This document shows positions 25,933-36,697 of a stretch of 64,000 bases of DNA, piece after piece. The position numbers and the translations under genes were made by a program. Position 1 is the first letter of the stretch. Every line of letters starts with the position of its first letter. Source of the DNA: Massilia sp. 9I (GTDB lineage: Bacteria > Pseudomonadota > Gammaproteobacteria > Burkholderiales > Burkholderiaceae_D); the NCBI RefSeq assembly GCF_902506415.1, contig NZ_LR733275.1, positions 3,753,856 to 3,817,855 of the forward strand, written 5' to 3'. The notes below the pieces were generated by a model. That model was given only the letters and a program-made list of their open reading frames with translations, was not told the origin of the DNA and did not search any database.

Positions 25933-26994
25933 TTACGCCTGCTTCTGCTTGCGGCGGCGCGAGCCTGCCAGGGCGGCGGCGCCCAGCGAGAACAGGGCGA
26001 TCGATGCCGGTTCCGGGACGTCCCAGCCGATGGCGTCGAACATCATCAGGTCCATCTGGCTGATCGCCAGCAGTTCGCCGCGGGCCGCGGTCGGGTCCAG
26101 GATGCCGATGCCGCGGTTGTCCTTCCAGTGGCTGGCCTGCTGGCCGTCGCCGTTGGTGCGGCCGTTCGAGAAGATCGACAGGGTGGTAGTGCAGTTATCC
26201 AGCGAGAAGAACTTGTCGCGGTTGTCGGCAGACCAGTCGATGTCGGCGCCGGCGGCTTTGCTCGCAGGCGAGCAGCGGAACACGTCAGCCGGTGCGATGT
26301 AGGTGAACAGGGCATCCGAGAAGCCGCCGCTACGGTTCAGGTCGAGCGTATCGACACCGCTGATGAAGCCCAGTGCATGGCCGATTTCGTGGGTGGCCAC
26401 ACCGATGAAGTCGATCATGCCGGCGCCGATGCCGTCGGTCGGATCGAAATCGAAGATCGAGGCGAAACCGCTGCTGAAGGAGATCGAGCCGTCCGAGCGC
26501 TTGTCGCTGTCAGGGATCAGGCCGAGGGCGCGGAAATTCGCCCAGGTCGCGCGGATGGTGCGGTTGTTTTCGTTGCAGTTATTGTCGACGAAGGTCGCGA
26601 TATTGCCGCTACCTGCCGGATTGATGCCGGTGCCATTCATCATCACACTCATGCACGGACCTGCCGGCAGGTTGGCAATCGCCGCGAGGTCGGTGGTGGT
26701 CTTGGCATCGTTGATCAGGGCCTGGCGGAAGCCGGCGTAGCTGACGGTGCCCTGGGTCGAGCTGGTCGAGCCGAGCACGCCCGGGTTCAGCGCCGCGAAG
26801 GCGATGTTCAGGTTGACCTGCACGTTGTCGTGCAGGACGTTCTGCCAGCGGTTGGCTGCGGTCTGGAAGCCGGCCAGTGCGCGCGCGTCCATTGCCGGGT
26901 CGTAGGTGAAGTTAATCGTCAGCGCCTGGGCCGAGCCCGCGTACGCGCATGCCAGCAGTGGAACAATCTTCAGCAGGTTTTTCAGGGTTTTCAT
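25933..26994 (-). CDS. PEP-CTERM-anchored secreted metalloprotease-like protein
   Basis: A 353-residue exported protein. The signal peptide ends GSAQA. A zinc motif HEIGHALGF at residues 202-210, followed by a Gly and Asp (SGVDTLD), fits the metzincin-like HExxHxxGxxH/D pattern of PEP-CTERM metalloproteases. The C-terminus is a classic PEP-CTERM signal: VPEPASIALFSLGAAALAGS then RRRKQK. Exosortase (EpsH/XrtA) cuts and processes such tails in exopolysaccharide-forming bacteria; no exosortase is in this window. The flanking 279-base gap up to pyrC is unusually AT-rich. Confidence 0.87.
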   Translation of the reverse strand: MKTLKNLLKIVPLLACAYAGSAQALTINFTYDPAMDARALAGFQTAANRWQNVLHDNVQVNLNIAFAALNPGVLGSTSSTQGTVSYAGFRQALINDAKTTTDLAAIANLPAGPCMSVMMNGTGINPAGSGNIATFVDNNCNENNRTIRATWANFRALGLIPDSDKRSDGSISFSSGFASIFDFDPTDGIGAGMIDFIGVATHEIGHALGFISGVDTLDLNRSGGFSDALFTYIAPADVFRCSPASKAAGADIDWSADNRDKFFSLDNCTTTLSIFSNGRTNGDGQQASHWKDNRGIGILDPTAARGELLAISQMDLMMFDAIGWDVPEPASIALFSLGAAALAGSRRRKQKQA

Positions 26995-27122
26995 GAGTCT
27001 CTATTTCCGTATATTTGAAATTATTCTTGGCGACATCCTCGAGCCACTCGCCATGCCACTGAATCGGCTACTTTTCTATAAGCAAGTTTCAGGCCAGAAA
27101 TTTTAAGGTATTGTTTATTAAA

Positions 27123-27136
27123 GGAAAAATTTTTCC
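27123..27136. promoter_or_regulatory. AT-rich divergent promoter region with a perfect palindrome
   Basis: GGAAAAATTTTTCC is a 14-base perfect palindrome in the AT-rich gap (26995-27273) between the diverging metalloprotease and pyrC genes. The gap's base composition stands out against the GC-rich surroundings. It may hold promoters for both genes, and the palindrome could be an operator. No known regulator site was recognised. Confidence 0.35.
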
Positions 27137-27273
27137 GAGTGGAATGCCGCACCGCACAATGTAAAATATTCCGTCAGGACAGAATTGTTTCCGTGTATGT
27201 ACAGACGTGGCGTCGAGTGCGTCACAGACAGTGGCTCCGGTAAAATGTCGGCATCCGCAATCCGAGAGCCGCC

Positions 27274-28326
27274 ATGTCCATCATCGAAACCCCCGACACC
27301 ATCACCATCACCCGCCCCGACGACTGGCACCTGCACCTGCGCGACGGCGCGGCGCTGTCCAGCGTGCTGCCGCACAGCGCGCGCCAGTTCGCGCGCGCGA
27401 TCGTGATGCCGAACCTGAAGCCGCCAGTCACCACCACCACCATGGCGAGCGCCTACCGCGAGCGCATCCTGGCCGCGCTCCCTGAGGGCGTGTCCTTCGA
27501 GCCTTTGATGACGCTGTACCTGACCGATAACACCGATCCGGACGAGATCCGCCGCGCGATGGATTCCGGCTTCGTCCACGCGGTCAAGCTGTATCCGGCC
27601 GGCGCCACCACGAACTCGGACGCCGGCGTCACTGACCTCAAGAAGTGCTACAAGACTCTCGAAGTGATGCAGGAAGTCGGCATGCCGCTGCTGGTGCACG
27701 GCGAGGTGACGGACAACGACATCGACCTGTTCGACCGTGAGGCCGTGTTCATCGAGCGCGTGATGCGCCCGTTGCGCAGCGCCATGCCGGCCCTGAACGT
27801 GGTGTTCGAGCACATCACCACCAAGGAAGCGGCCCAGTATGTGGCCGAGGCGGAAGGCCCGATCGCGGCCACCATCACCGCCCACCACCTGCTGTACAAC
27901 CGCAACGAGATCTTCCGCGGCGGTATCCGTCCTCACTACTACTGCCTGCCGGTGCTCAAGCGCGAGGAACACCGCCTGGCGCTGGTCACCGCCGCCACCA
28001 GCGGCGACGAACGCTTCTTCCTCGGCACCGACTCGGCGCCGCACGCAGTACACACCAAGTACGCGGCCTGCGGCTGCGCCGGCTGCTACACCGCGCTGCA
28101 TGCGATGGAGATGTACACCGAAGCCTTCGCCCAGGCGGGCGCGCTCGACAAGCTGGAAGCCTTCGCCAGCCTGAACGGCCCGGCCTTCTACGGCCTGCCG
28201 GTCAACCAGGGCAGCATCACGCTCAAGCGCGAAGCCTGGACCCTGCCGGAGACCGTGCCTTTCGGCGAGCACCAGCTGGTGCCGCTCAACGCCGGCGAGA
28301 CCATCAACTGGAAGATGGTGGACTGA
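27274..28326 (+). CDS. pyrC: Dihydroorotase
   Basis: A 350-residue cytosolic zinc enzyme that cyclises carbamoyl-aspartate to dihydroorotate in pyrimidine synthesis. It is of the class II (E. coli PyrC) type: [10 protein letters not shown] near residue 17 gives the HxH ligands, [15 protein letters not shown] has the carboxylated Lys, and VHGEV, FEHITT and GTDSAPH carry the remaining ligands. The length is as usual. It leads a tight group with a DUF3025 gene eight bases on and an oxidoreductase gene. Confidence 0.95.
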   Translation: MSIIETPDTITITRPDDWHLHLRDGAALSSVLPHSARQFARAIVMPNLKPPVTTTTMASAYRERILAALPEGVSFEPLMTLYLTDNTDPDEIRRAMDSGFVHAVKLYPAGATTNSDAGVTDLKKCYKTLEVMQEVGMPLLVHGEVTDNDIDLFDREAVFIERVMRPLRSAMPALNVVFEHITTKEAAQYVAEAEGPIAATITAHHLLYNRNEIFRGGIRPHYYCLPVLKREEHRLALVTAATSGDERFFLGTDSAPHAVHTKYAACGCAGCYTALHAMEMYTEAFAQAGALDKLEAFASLNGPAFYGLPVNQGSITLKREAWTLPETVPFGEHQLVPLNAGETINWKMVD

Positions 28327-28334
28327 GCATCGAC

Positions 28335-29126
28335 ATGCTGTCGCAGATCGACTGGCCGCGCCCGTGGTACGACGCGGTGCGGCCGGCCTTTGAACGGCTG
28401 GCGCTGGAGGGGAGCGACTTCGTTGCTGCCTTCAACCACAATGCGGCAGCAGCAGGCCTGCGCAACCACCAGGGCCTGCCGCTGCGTTTCGTGCCCCAAA
28501 GCGCGTTGCCGGACGGTAGCGCCTACGAGGAATTCATCGGCGCCACCGGCCAGGTGCCGACGCGCGACAACCTGCACGACTTCTTCAACGGGTTGGTATG
28601 GCAGACCTTCCCGCTCATCAAGCGCCAGCTCAACGCCCTGCAGGCGGCCCAGATCGCCCAGGCCGGCGTCGGCAAGTCGCGCGGCCCGGCGCGCGACGCC
28701 GCCACCATCTTCGACGAGAACGCCGCCCTGCTGGTGGTGCGCGACAGCAGCGCCGGACATGCACTGGTGGACCAGCTGCGCGGCCACCAGTGGCTCGCCG
28801 CGCTGCATGAAAAGCGCGCCGTGTTCGAACGCGATGTGCGACTCTGGCTGTTTGGCCACGCGCTGATGGAAAAGCTGGTGGCGCCGCGCAAGGCCATCAC
28901 CGCACATACGCGTGTCATCTTTGTCGGCGATGATGTGCTTGCCCTGGCGCCCGGCGCCCAGCGCGCCTGGCTCGACGCTTACATCGCGGACGGGCTGGCC
29001 GCCGAAGGACTGGCCACCTCGAGTTTCACGCCGCTGCCGGTGCTCGGCGTGCCGGGCTGGTGGCAGGAGCAGGACGCGGCGTTTTATCTCGATACGACGG
29101 TGTTCCGTCCAAAACGACAAACCTGA
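28335..29126 (+). CDS. DUF3025 domain protein
   Basis: A 263-residue cytosolic protein of unknown function. The family motif RDNLHDFFNGLVWQTFPLIKRQ lies near residue 77, followed by KSRGPARDAATIFDENAAL and WLFGHALMEKL. DUF3025 is widespread in beta- and gamma-proteobacteria and often sits next to pyrC or other housekeeping genes. It begins eight bases after the pyrC stop, so co-transcription is likely. No catalytic residues can be assigned with confidence. Confidence 0.87.
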   Translation: MLSQIDWPRPWYDAVRPAFERLALEGSDFVAAFNHNAAAAGLRNHQGLPLRFVPQSALPDGSAYEEFIGATGQVPTRDNLHDFFNGLVWQTFPLIKRQLNALQAAQIAQAGVGKSRGPARDAATIFDENAALLVVRDSSAGHALVDQLRGHQWLAALHEKRAVFERDVRLWLFGHALMEKLVAPRKAITAHTRVIFVGDDVLALAPGAQRAWLDAYIADGLAAEGLATSSFTPLPVLGVPGWWQEQDAAFYLDTTVFRPKRQT

Positions 29127-29139
29127 AAGGACAAGCCGT

Positions 29140-30153
<1,014 letters not shown>

Positions 30154-30218
30154 ATTGACAAGCCGGAGCGCTGCGCAAATACTGGGATGGTACCCATTAT
30201 CTTTCCAGCGGAGTCTCC

Positions 30219-30554
30219 ATGCGCGTCTCATCCCTTCTCGTCCTGTGTGCCGGCCTGCTCGCCGGTAGTGCCTGGGCCGCCCCAGTCCCGGCCGATAAAA
30301 TGGCCTATGTCGGCAGCTGGCAGGGCAAGGACATGCAGCTGTCGCTGACGAAGCAGGGCAAGGTCGAATACAAGCGCGGGCGACCGAACGACCAGGTCAA
30401 TCTCAGCATCGACCTGCAGCGCTTCAAGGGCGACAGCTTCGAGGCGGGCGTCAGCTTCGTCACGACCACCTTCGTGGTCAGCAAGCCGCCGCACCGCGAG
30501 GGCGACAAATGGAAGATGACGGTGGACGGCGTCGAACTGACCCGGGACGAGTGA
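30219..30554 (+). CDS. Small secreted protein, unknown function
   Basis: A 111-residue protein with a clear signal peptide (LLAGSAWAA). The mature ~90 residues, starting APVPADKMAYVGSWQG, look like a small beta-rich domain (VGSWQGKDMQLSLTKQGKVEYKR), perhaps a lipocalin-like strand set. No family was recognised. GCGGAG precedes the ATG. Its TGA shares one base with the ATG of the following glyoxalase-like gene, suggesting coupled translation. Confidence 0.7.
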   Translation: MRVSSLLVLCAGLLAGSAWAAPVPADKMAYVGSWQGKDMQLSLTKQGKVEYKRGRPNDQVNLSIDLQRFKGDSFEAGVSFVTTTFVVSKPPHREGDKWKMTVDGVELTRDE

Positions 30555-30922
30555 TGCAGCTGCGTGCCCTCACACCCATCCTGCGCGTTTTCGACGAAGC
30601 CAAAACGCGCGAGTTCTACGTCGGCTTCCTCGGCTTTAAGGTCGACTGGGAGCACCGCTTCGAGCCCGACCTGCCGCTCTATCTCCAGGTCTCACGCGAC
30701 GGCTGCATCCTGCACCTGAGCGAACACCACGGCGACTGCTGCCCCGGCGCAGCGATGCGCATCGAAGTAGAGGACATCGACGCCTATCACGCGGAACTGA
30801 CGGAGAAGAACTACGGCTACGCCAGGCCGGGCATCGACGATACGCCCTGGGGCTCGCGTGACATGTCGGTGAAAGACCCGTTCGGTAACCGGCTGGTCTT
30901 CACCAACGCCATCAGTACCTGA
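30554..30922 (+). CDS. Glyoxalase/bleomycin-resistance superfamily protein
   Basis: A 122-residue single vicinal-oxygen-chelate domain. LTPILRVFDEAKTREFYVGFLGFKVDW opens the first beta-alpha-beta unit, and MSVKDPFGNRLVF closes the last, both typical. It includes HLSEHHGD in the middle. Such proteins may be bleomycin-binding, glyoxalase or dioxygenase types; this pattern is most like antibiotic-binding or unknown members. The ATG at 30554 overlaps the previous stop by one base. It ends one base away from the converging TPR gene. Confidence 0.82.
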   Translation: MQLRALTPILRVFDEAKTREFYVGFLGFKVDWEHRFEPDLPLYLQVSRDGCILHLSEHHGDCCPGAAMRIEVEDIDAYHAELTEKNYGYARPGIDDTPWGSRDMSVKDPFGNRLVFTNAIST

Positions 30923-30923
30923 A

Positions 30924-31670
30924 TCAGCGCGCACCTAGGGCGGCGTCCAGCCGACGGAGCAGCTCGCGGTGCAGGTCGAGCGTGTACTTCGTCATATGGC
31001 GTCGCGCATGTTCGATTTCCTTCAGCTCGCGCTGCGCCACTGCCTCGTCGCCGTTGGCGAGCGCCCACAGGGCCAGCTCGACCCTTGCTTCGATGCTGCC
31101 GAAGCGCTCCGCGACCGCAGCGAACTGGGCGCCGGCTTCCGCCTGGCGTCCGATGGCGGTATATGCGCGGCCCAGTACCAGACCGATGTCTTCCGGACGA
31201 AAACCAGGCTGCTTCTGCTGCAACGGAACCAGGAGAGCGATCGCCGCTTCCGGCTGGCCGTGTGCGGCCTTGGCGCGCGCAGCGCCCAGGATGACTTCGG
31301 GATCGTTGGCGAAGGGACCCTGCAGGCAGGCGTCGTACTGCGCCACCGCTTCGGCAGTCTGCCCACTTTCCAGCAGCGCGGAGGCAAGGCGCATCTGGTT
31401 GTGCGCGGTCGGCGTCAGGTCGAAAGCGGCGCGCGCTTCGCGCACGTCGCGGCCCGGATCGAGCTTGCGTTGCAGCGCGTGGCCGGCCAGCCTGGCCTGG
31501 CGCTCGAGGCGCGAATGCGGCAGGAACACGGCGGCGAAATAGACGATGCTGCCGAGCAGGGGAAAGGCGAACAGGATCATCAGCCAGTACATCGGCCGTC
31601 CGGTGCGCACGGCATGGACGGCGAAGAAGATGGCGACGATCAGGTGAAGTCCGAGTCCGAGGAAGGGCAT
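30924..31670 (-). CDS. Membrane-anchored TPR protein
   Basis: A 248-residue protein. Two hydrophobic segments at about 4-20 and 27-50 (YWLMILFAFPLLGSIVYFAAVFL) resemble the PLDc_N-type membrane hairpin, so it should sit in the inner membrane with the rest in the cytosol. From about residue 75 onward helical repeats with TPR spacing are visible (AHNQMRLASALLESGQTAEAVAQYDACL, GLVLGRAYTAIGRQAEAGAQFAAV). Such proteins act as assembly scaffolds; no partner is suggested by context. Confidence 0.75.
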   Translation of the reverse strand: MPFLGLGLHLIVAIFFAVHAVRTGRPMYWLMILFAFPLLGSIVYFAAVFLPHSRLERQARLAGHALQRKLDPGRDVREARAAFDLTPTAHNQMRLASALLESGQTAEAVAQYDACLQGPFANDPEVILGAARAKAAHGQPEAAIALLVPLQQKQPGFRPEDIGLVLGRAYTAIGRQAEAGAQFAAVAERFGSIEARVELALWALANGDEAVAQRELKEIEHARRHMTKYTLDLHRELLRRLDAALGAR

Positions 31671-31744
31671 GGCGGTGGCGGCTGAAGGATCAAACCCTCA
31701 CGATAGCCGGGTTTGCTGGCCCGATTTCTCTCCGATTGTCACGA

Positions 31745-33808
31745 TCAGACTTTCAGGAACTCCTCACGCCCGCCCAGCCAGCGCGTCAAGTGGGCATCGA
31801 CGATGGCCATGTATTCGGGGCGCTCGCTGTTATCCAGCAGGTACTGCGCCACCTCGCGCGCCTTTTCCACGATCCACTGGTCGCTTTCCAGGTCGGCAAA
31901 GCGCAGCATCGCTTCGCCGGACTGGCGCGCGCCCAGGAATTCGCCGGGGCCGCGGATCTCCAGGTCGCGCCGCGCGATTTCGAAGCCGTCGGTGGTCTCG
32001 CGCATCGTCAGCAGGCGCTGCTTGGCCACCTGGCCCAGCGGGCTTTGGTACAGGAGCAGGCACACGCTGGCTGCCGAGCCGCGGCCGACGCGCCCGCGCA
32101 GCTGGTGCAGCTGCGACAAGCCGAAACGCTCGGCATGCTCGATCACCATCAAGGAGGCGTTCGGCACGTCGACCCCGACCTCGATCACAGTCGTCGCCAC
32201 CAGCACGTGGATGCTGCCTTCGATGAAAGCATCCATGATCACCTGCTTCTCCGCCGGCTTCAGGCGTCCGTGCACCAGGCCCACCACCAGGTCAGGCAGG
32301 GCTTCGGCCAGGGTCTCGTAGGTCTCGGTAGCGGTCTGCAGCTGCAGCACCTCGGATTCCTCGATCAGCGGGCAGACCCAGTAGACCTGGCGCCCTTCCT
32401 GGGCCGCTGCGTGCACCCGTTCGATCACTTCGTCGCGCCGGTTCTGGTCGATGGCGCGCGTGACGATCGGGCTGCGCCCCGGCGGCAGTTCGTCGATCAC
32501 CGAGACCTCGAGGTCGGCGTAATAAGTCATGGCCAGGGTGCGCGGGATCGGCGTGGCCGACATCATCAGCTGGTGCGGCACCAGGCCGTCGCTGCCCTTG
32601 TTGCGCAGCGTGAGGCGCTGGCCGACGCCGAAGCGGTGCTGTTCGTCGACGATCACGAGACCCAGCTTCGCGAACTGCACCGTGTCCTGGATCAGGGCGT
32701 GGGTGCCGATCACGAGCCGCGCTTCGCCCGATTCGATCAGCTCCTTGGCCGCGTCCTTTTCCTTCTTTTTCAGGCTGCCCGTCAGCCAGGCCACTTTTAC
32801 GCCGAGCGGCTCCATCCAGGCCGCGATCTTGCGGAAGTGCTGCTCGGCCAGGATCTCGGTCGGCGCCATCAGGGCCGCCTGGTAGCCGCTGTCGATGGCC
32901 TGGGCGGCGGCCAGGGCCGACACCACGGTCTTGCCGCTGCCGACGTCGCCCTGCAGCAGGCGCTGCATTGGATAGCCTTCGCGCAGGTCGGCGCCGATTT
33001 CCTTCACCACGCGCTGCTGGGCGCCGGTGAGCTGGAAGGGCAGGGCGGCAAGGAAGGCGGCGGACAGTTCGCCCACCGCACGCAGGGTGGGGGCGCCCTT
33101 TTCGCGGCGCGCGCGCTGCGCCCGTTTCATGGACAGCTGCTGCGCCAGCAGCTCGTCGAACTTCATGCGGGTCCAGGCCGGGTGGCTGCGCTCGGTGAGC
33201 GCGTATTCGTCGACGTCGGCCGGCGGGTAGTGCAGCAGGCGCACCGAGGGCTCGAAGTCCCACAGCTGCAGGCGGCTCAGGAAAGCGTTGGGCAGGGTAT
33301 CGCGCCAGTCGACCCGTTTCATGGCGTCGTTGATCGCGCGCCGCAGGATGGTCTGCGACAGGCCTTCGCCGGACGGATACACCGGTGTCAGCGAGGTGGG
33401 AAGCGGCGCGCCCTCGTTGATCACCTTGTAGGTCGGGTGGACCATCTCGGCGCCGAAGAAGCCGTGTTTCAGTTCGCCGCGCGCGCGCACCCTCACGCCT
33501 TCGGACAATTGCTTGACCTGGCTGCCGTAGAAATTCATGAAGCGCAGCTGCAGCTCGCCCGTGTCGTCCGAGATCTGTACCAGCAGCTGGCGTCTCGGCT
33601 TGTAGGAAATTTCATTCTTGACCACGACCCCCTCGACCTGCCAGGTCTGCAGACCGCGCATGGACGCTTCGCGGATCGTGACCACCTTGGTCTCGTCCTC
33701 GTAGCGCATCGGCAGGTGCAGCACCAGATCCATGTCGGTGCGTAAACCCAGCCGGGCGAGCTTGGATTCAATGGTTTTGGGGGCGGATGGCGTCTTGGTG
33801 GCGGGCAT
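31745..33808 (-). CDS. recG: ATP-dependent DNA helicase RecG
   Basis: A 687-residue superfamily 2 helicase that reverses stalled replication forks and migrates branched DNA. The N-terminal wedge domain lies at about 20-180, then Walker A LLQGDVGSGKTVVS, the DEQH box VIVDEQHRFGV, MSATPIPRTLAMT and the helicase motif QLRGRVGRG. The length fits RecG (about 690). The start at 33808 (MPATKTPSAP) is chosen by family length; the open frame continues upstream only as antisense of queA. It diverges from queA over a 105-base gap. Confidence 0.95.
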   Translation of the reverse strand: MPATKTPSAPKTIESKLARLGLRTDMDLVLHLPMRYEDETKVVTIREASMRGLQTWQVEGVVVKNEISYKPRRQLLVQISDDTGELQLRFMNFYGSQVKQLSEGVRVRARGELKHGFFGAEMVHPTYKVINEGAPLPTSLTPVYPSGEGLSQTILRRAINDAMKRVDWRDTLPNAFLSRLQLWDFEPSVRLLHYPPADVDEYALTERSHPAWTRMKFDELLAQQLSMKRAQRARREKGAPTLRAVGELSAAFLAALPFQLTGAQQRVVKEIGADLREGYPMQRLLQGDVGSGKTVVSALAAAQAIDSGYQAALMAPTEILAEQHFRKIAAWMEPLGVKVAWLTGSLKKKEKDAAKELIESGEARLVIGTHALIQDTVQFAKLGLVIVDEQHRFGVGQRLTLRNKGSDGLVPHQLMMSATPIPRTLAMTYYADLEVSVIDELPPGRSPIVTRAIDQNRRDEVIERVHAAAQEGRQVYWVCPLIEESEVLQLQTATETYETLAEALPDLVVGLVHGRLKPAEKQVIMDAFIEGSIHVLVATTVIEVGVDVPNASLMVIEHAERFGLSQLHQLRGRVGRGSAASVCLLLYQSPLGQVAKQRLLTMRETTDGFEIARRDLEIRGPGEFLGARQSGEAMLRFADLESDQWIVEKAREVAQYLLDNSERPEYMAIVDAHLTRWLGGREEFLKV

Positions 33809-33913
33809 ATTGCGGCATTTAAGCAGATGCTGGCGTAAAATAGAGGGTTCGCCGCACGCTCTGCAGCCTCTATTGTAAGGCTGGCAGCACCCATTTTCCC
33901 AGAATTGAAGACA

Positions 33914-34936
33914 ATGTACTCGCTTTCCGATTTCGATTTCGACCTGCCGCCAGAGCGGATCGCGCAGCTGCCGCTGCCAGACCGCAGTGCTTCGCGCCTG
34001 TTGCAGCTCGATGGGGACCAGATCACCGACCGCCATTTCGCGGACATCGTCGATCAGCTCCAGCCGGGCGACCTCTTGGTCATGAACAATACCCGCGTGC
34101 TCAAGGCGCGCTTCTTCGGCGTCAAGGAAACCGGCGGCCAGGTGGAAGTGCTGGTCGAACGCGTGCTGGACAGCCGCACGGTGCTGGCGCAGGTGCGCGC
34201 CTCCAAGTCGCCGAAACCGGGGACCCGCATCCGCCTGGCCGACGCCTTCGAGGTCACCACCGGCGAGCGCGCCGGCGAGTTCTTCACCCTCCACTTCGAG
34301 GGAGACGTGTTCGAGCTGATCGAGGCCCATGGCCGCCTGCCGCTGCCGCCCTACATCGAGCACAATGCCGATGAATTCGACGAGCAGCGTTACCAGACCG
34401 TGTACTCGAAAGAGCCGGGCGCGGTGGCCGCGCCGACCGCCGGCCTGCACTTCGACCAGCCGCTGCTGGACCGCCTGGCGGAAAAGGGCATCAAGTTCGC
34501 CTACGTGACCCTGCACGTCGGCGCCGGCACCTTCCAGCCGGTGCGGGTCGAAGACCTGGCGGCGCACAAGATGCACTCCGAGTGGTACACGATTCCCCAG
34601 GAGACGGTGGATGCGGTGCGCGCCGCGAAAGCCTCTAACCGCGACGTAGTGGCGGTCGGCACCACCTCGCTGCGCGCGCTGGAATCGGCCTCGCAGTCGG
34701 GGGAACTCAAGGCCGGCAGCGACGATACCGCGCTGTTCATCACGCCGGGCTACACCTTCAAGACGGTCACTCGCCTGATCACCAATTTCCACCTGCCGAA
34801 GTCGACGCTCATGATGCTGGTGTCGGCCTTTGCCGGCTACGACGCGATCCGCAAGGCCTACCAGCATGCGATCGCCAACGAATACCGCTTCTTCAGCTAT
34901 GGCGACGCCATGCTGCTGACCACGCGTTCACGCTAA
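33914..34936 (+). CDS. queA: S-adenosylmethionine:tRNA ribosyltransferase-isomerase
   Basis: A 340-residue cytosolic enzyme that adds the cyclopentenediol unit to 7-aminomethyl-7-deazaguanine in tRNA, using SAM as ribosyl donor, in queuosine synthesis. [18 protein letters not shown] is the typical start, and [25 protein letters not shown] and [10 protein letters not shown] are family motifs. The ATG at 33914 is preferred over a TTG three codons upstream. It is the first gene of the queA-tgt-yajC-secDF run. Confidence 0.96.
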   Translation: MYSLSDFDFDLPPERIAQLPLPDRSASRLLQLDGDQITDRHFADIVDQLQPGDLLVMNNTRVLKARFFGVKETGGQVEVLVERVLDSRTVLAQVRASKSPKPGTRIRLADAFEVTTGERAGEFFTLHFEGDVFELIEAHGRLPLPPYIEHNADEFDEQRYQTVYSKEPGAVAAPTAGLHFDQPLLDRLAEKGIKFAYVTLHVGAGTFQPVRVEDLAAHKMHSEWYTIPQETVDAVRAAKASNRDVVAVGTTSLRALESASQSGELKAGSDDTALFITPGYTFKTVTRLITNFHLPKSTLMMLVSAFAGYDAIRKAYQHAIANEYRFFSYGDAMLLTTRSR

Positions 34937-36085
<1,149 letters not shown>

Positions 36086-36114
36086 GCGAGCACTTACTGT
36101 TGAGTATCTTCGCA

Positions 36115-36147
36115 TGGGGGAACACTGCCGTCGGCATTATTCCCCCA
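36115..36147 (+). other. Two-tier hairpin after tgt
   Basis: TGGGGGAA (36115-36122) pairs with TTCCCCCA (36140-36147), and inside TGCC pairs with GGCA around GTC. No T run follows, so it is not a standard terminator. It could be an mRNA-end stabiliser, an attenuator-type element, or a site for a bound protein. Confidence 0.5.
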
Positions 36148-36194
36148 AGTTCTTGGAGGCGGCAAGGTTCCGCACTTAAATTTCCTGCAACATC

Positions 36195-36261
36195 TTGCAA
36201 TTTGGAATTGCAAACCTACATACCTCCAGATTGTCCCGGGCCCCATGGCCGGTGCTAGAAT
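36195..36261 (+). promoter_or_regulatory. yajC-secDF promoter with upstream palindrome
   Basis: An extended -10, TGCTAGAAT, ends at 36261 with TTGTCC at 36231 as a possible -35 (19-base spacing, long). Just upstream TTGCAATT (36195-36202) and AATTGCAA (36206-36213) form a perfect inverted repeat around TGG, which could be an operator. The promoter lies about 35 bases before the GTG start of yajC. Confidence 0.5.
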
Positions 36262-36299
36262 ACACCGCTTATTTTTTTAATCTCACAATCGGAGTTCTT

Positions 36300-36632
36300 G
36301 TGTTCATTTCCAACGCGTACGCGCAAACCACCGCAGCTGCCGATCCTGGCCTGATGGGTAGCATGACCACCTTCCTGCCGCTGATCCTGATGTTCGTGGT
36401 CATGTACTTCCTCATGATCCGCCCGCAGCAGAAGCGCCAGCGCGAGCTGAAGGCGATGATGGACGCGCTGGGCAAGGGCGACGAAGTGGCAACCGCCGGC
36501 GGCATCCTCGGCCGCGTGGTCAAGGTCGCCGACACCTACGTGACCCTGGAAATCGCCACCGGCACCGAGATCGTGGTCCAGAAGAATGCAGTGGTGACGC
36601 TGCTGCCGAAAGGCACCCTGAAGGCCCTGTAA
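36300..36632 (+). CDS. yajC: Sec translocase accessory subunit YajC
   Basis: A 110-residue single-span inner-membrane protein that joins SecDF and SecYEG. The start is GTG at 36300, with GGAG six bases before it; this gives VFISNAYAQTT, the usual YajC opening, and the normal length. The membrane segment is TFLPLILMFVVMYFLMIRP, followed by the QQKRQRELKAM motif and a cytosolic domain with DEVATAGGILGRV. secD follows in 65 bases. Confidence 0.94.
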   Translation: MFISNAYAQTTAAADPGLMGSMTTFLPLILMFVVMYFLMIRPQQKRQRELKAMMDALGKGDEVATAGGILGRVVKVADTYVTLEIATGTEIVVQKNAVVTLLPKGTLKAL

Positions 36633-36697
36633 GCCAGTAAGCACATGGCGCGGCCCTCCGGGGCCGCAGCGTGCCCAACATTGAACGCTGGAACACT

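Noticed and set aside
33809-34867. N-terminal extension of the recG frame
   Set aside because: It is antisense to queA and would make RecG some 350 residues longer than the family.
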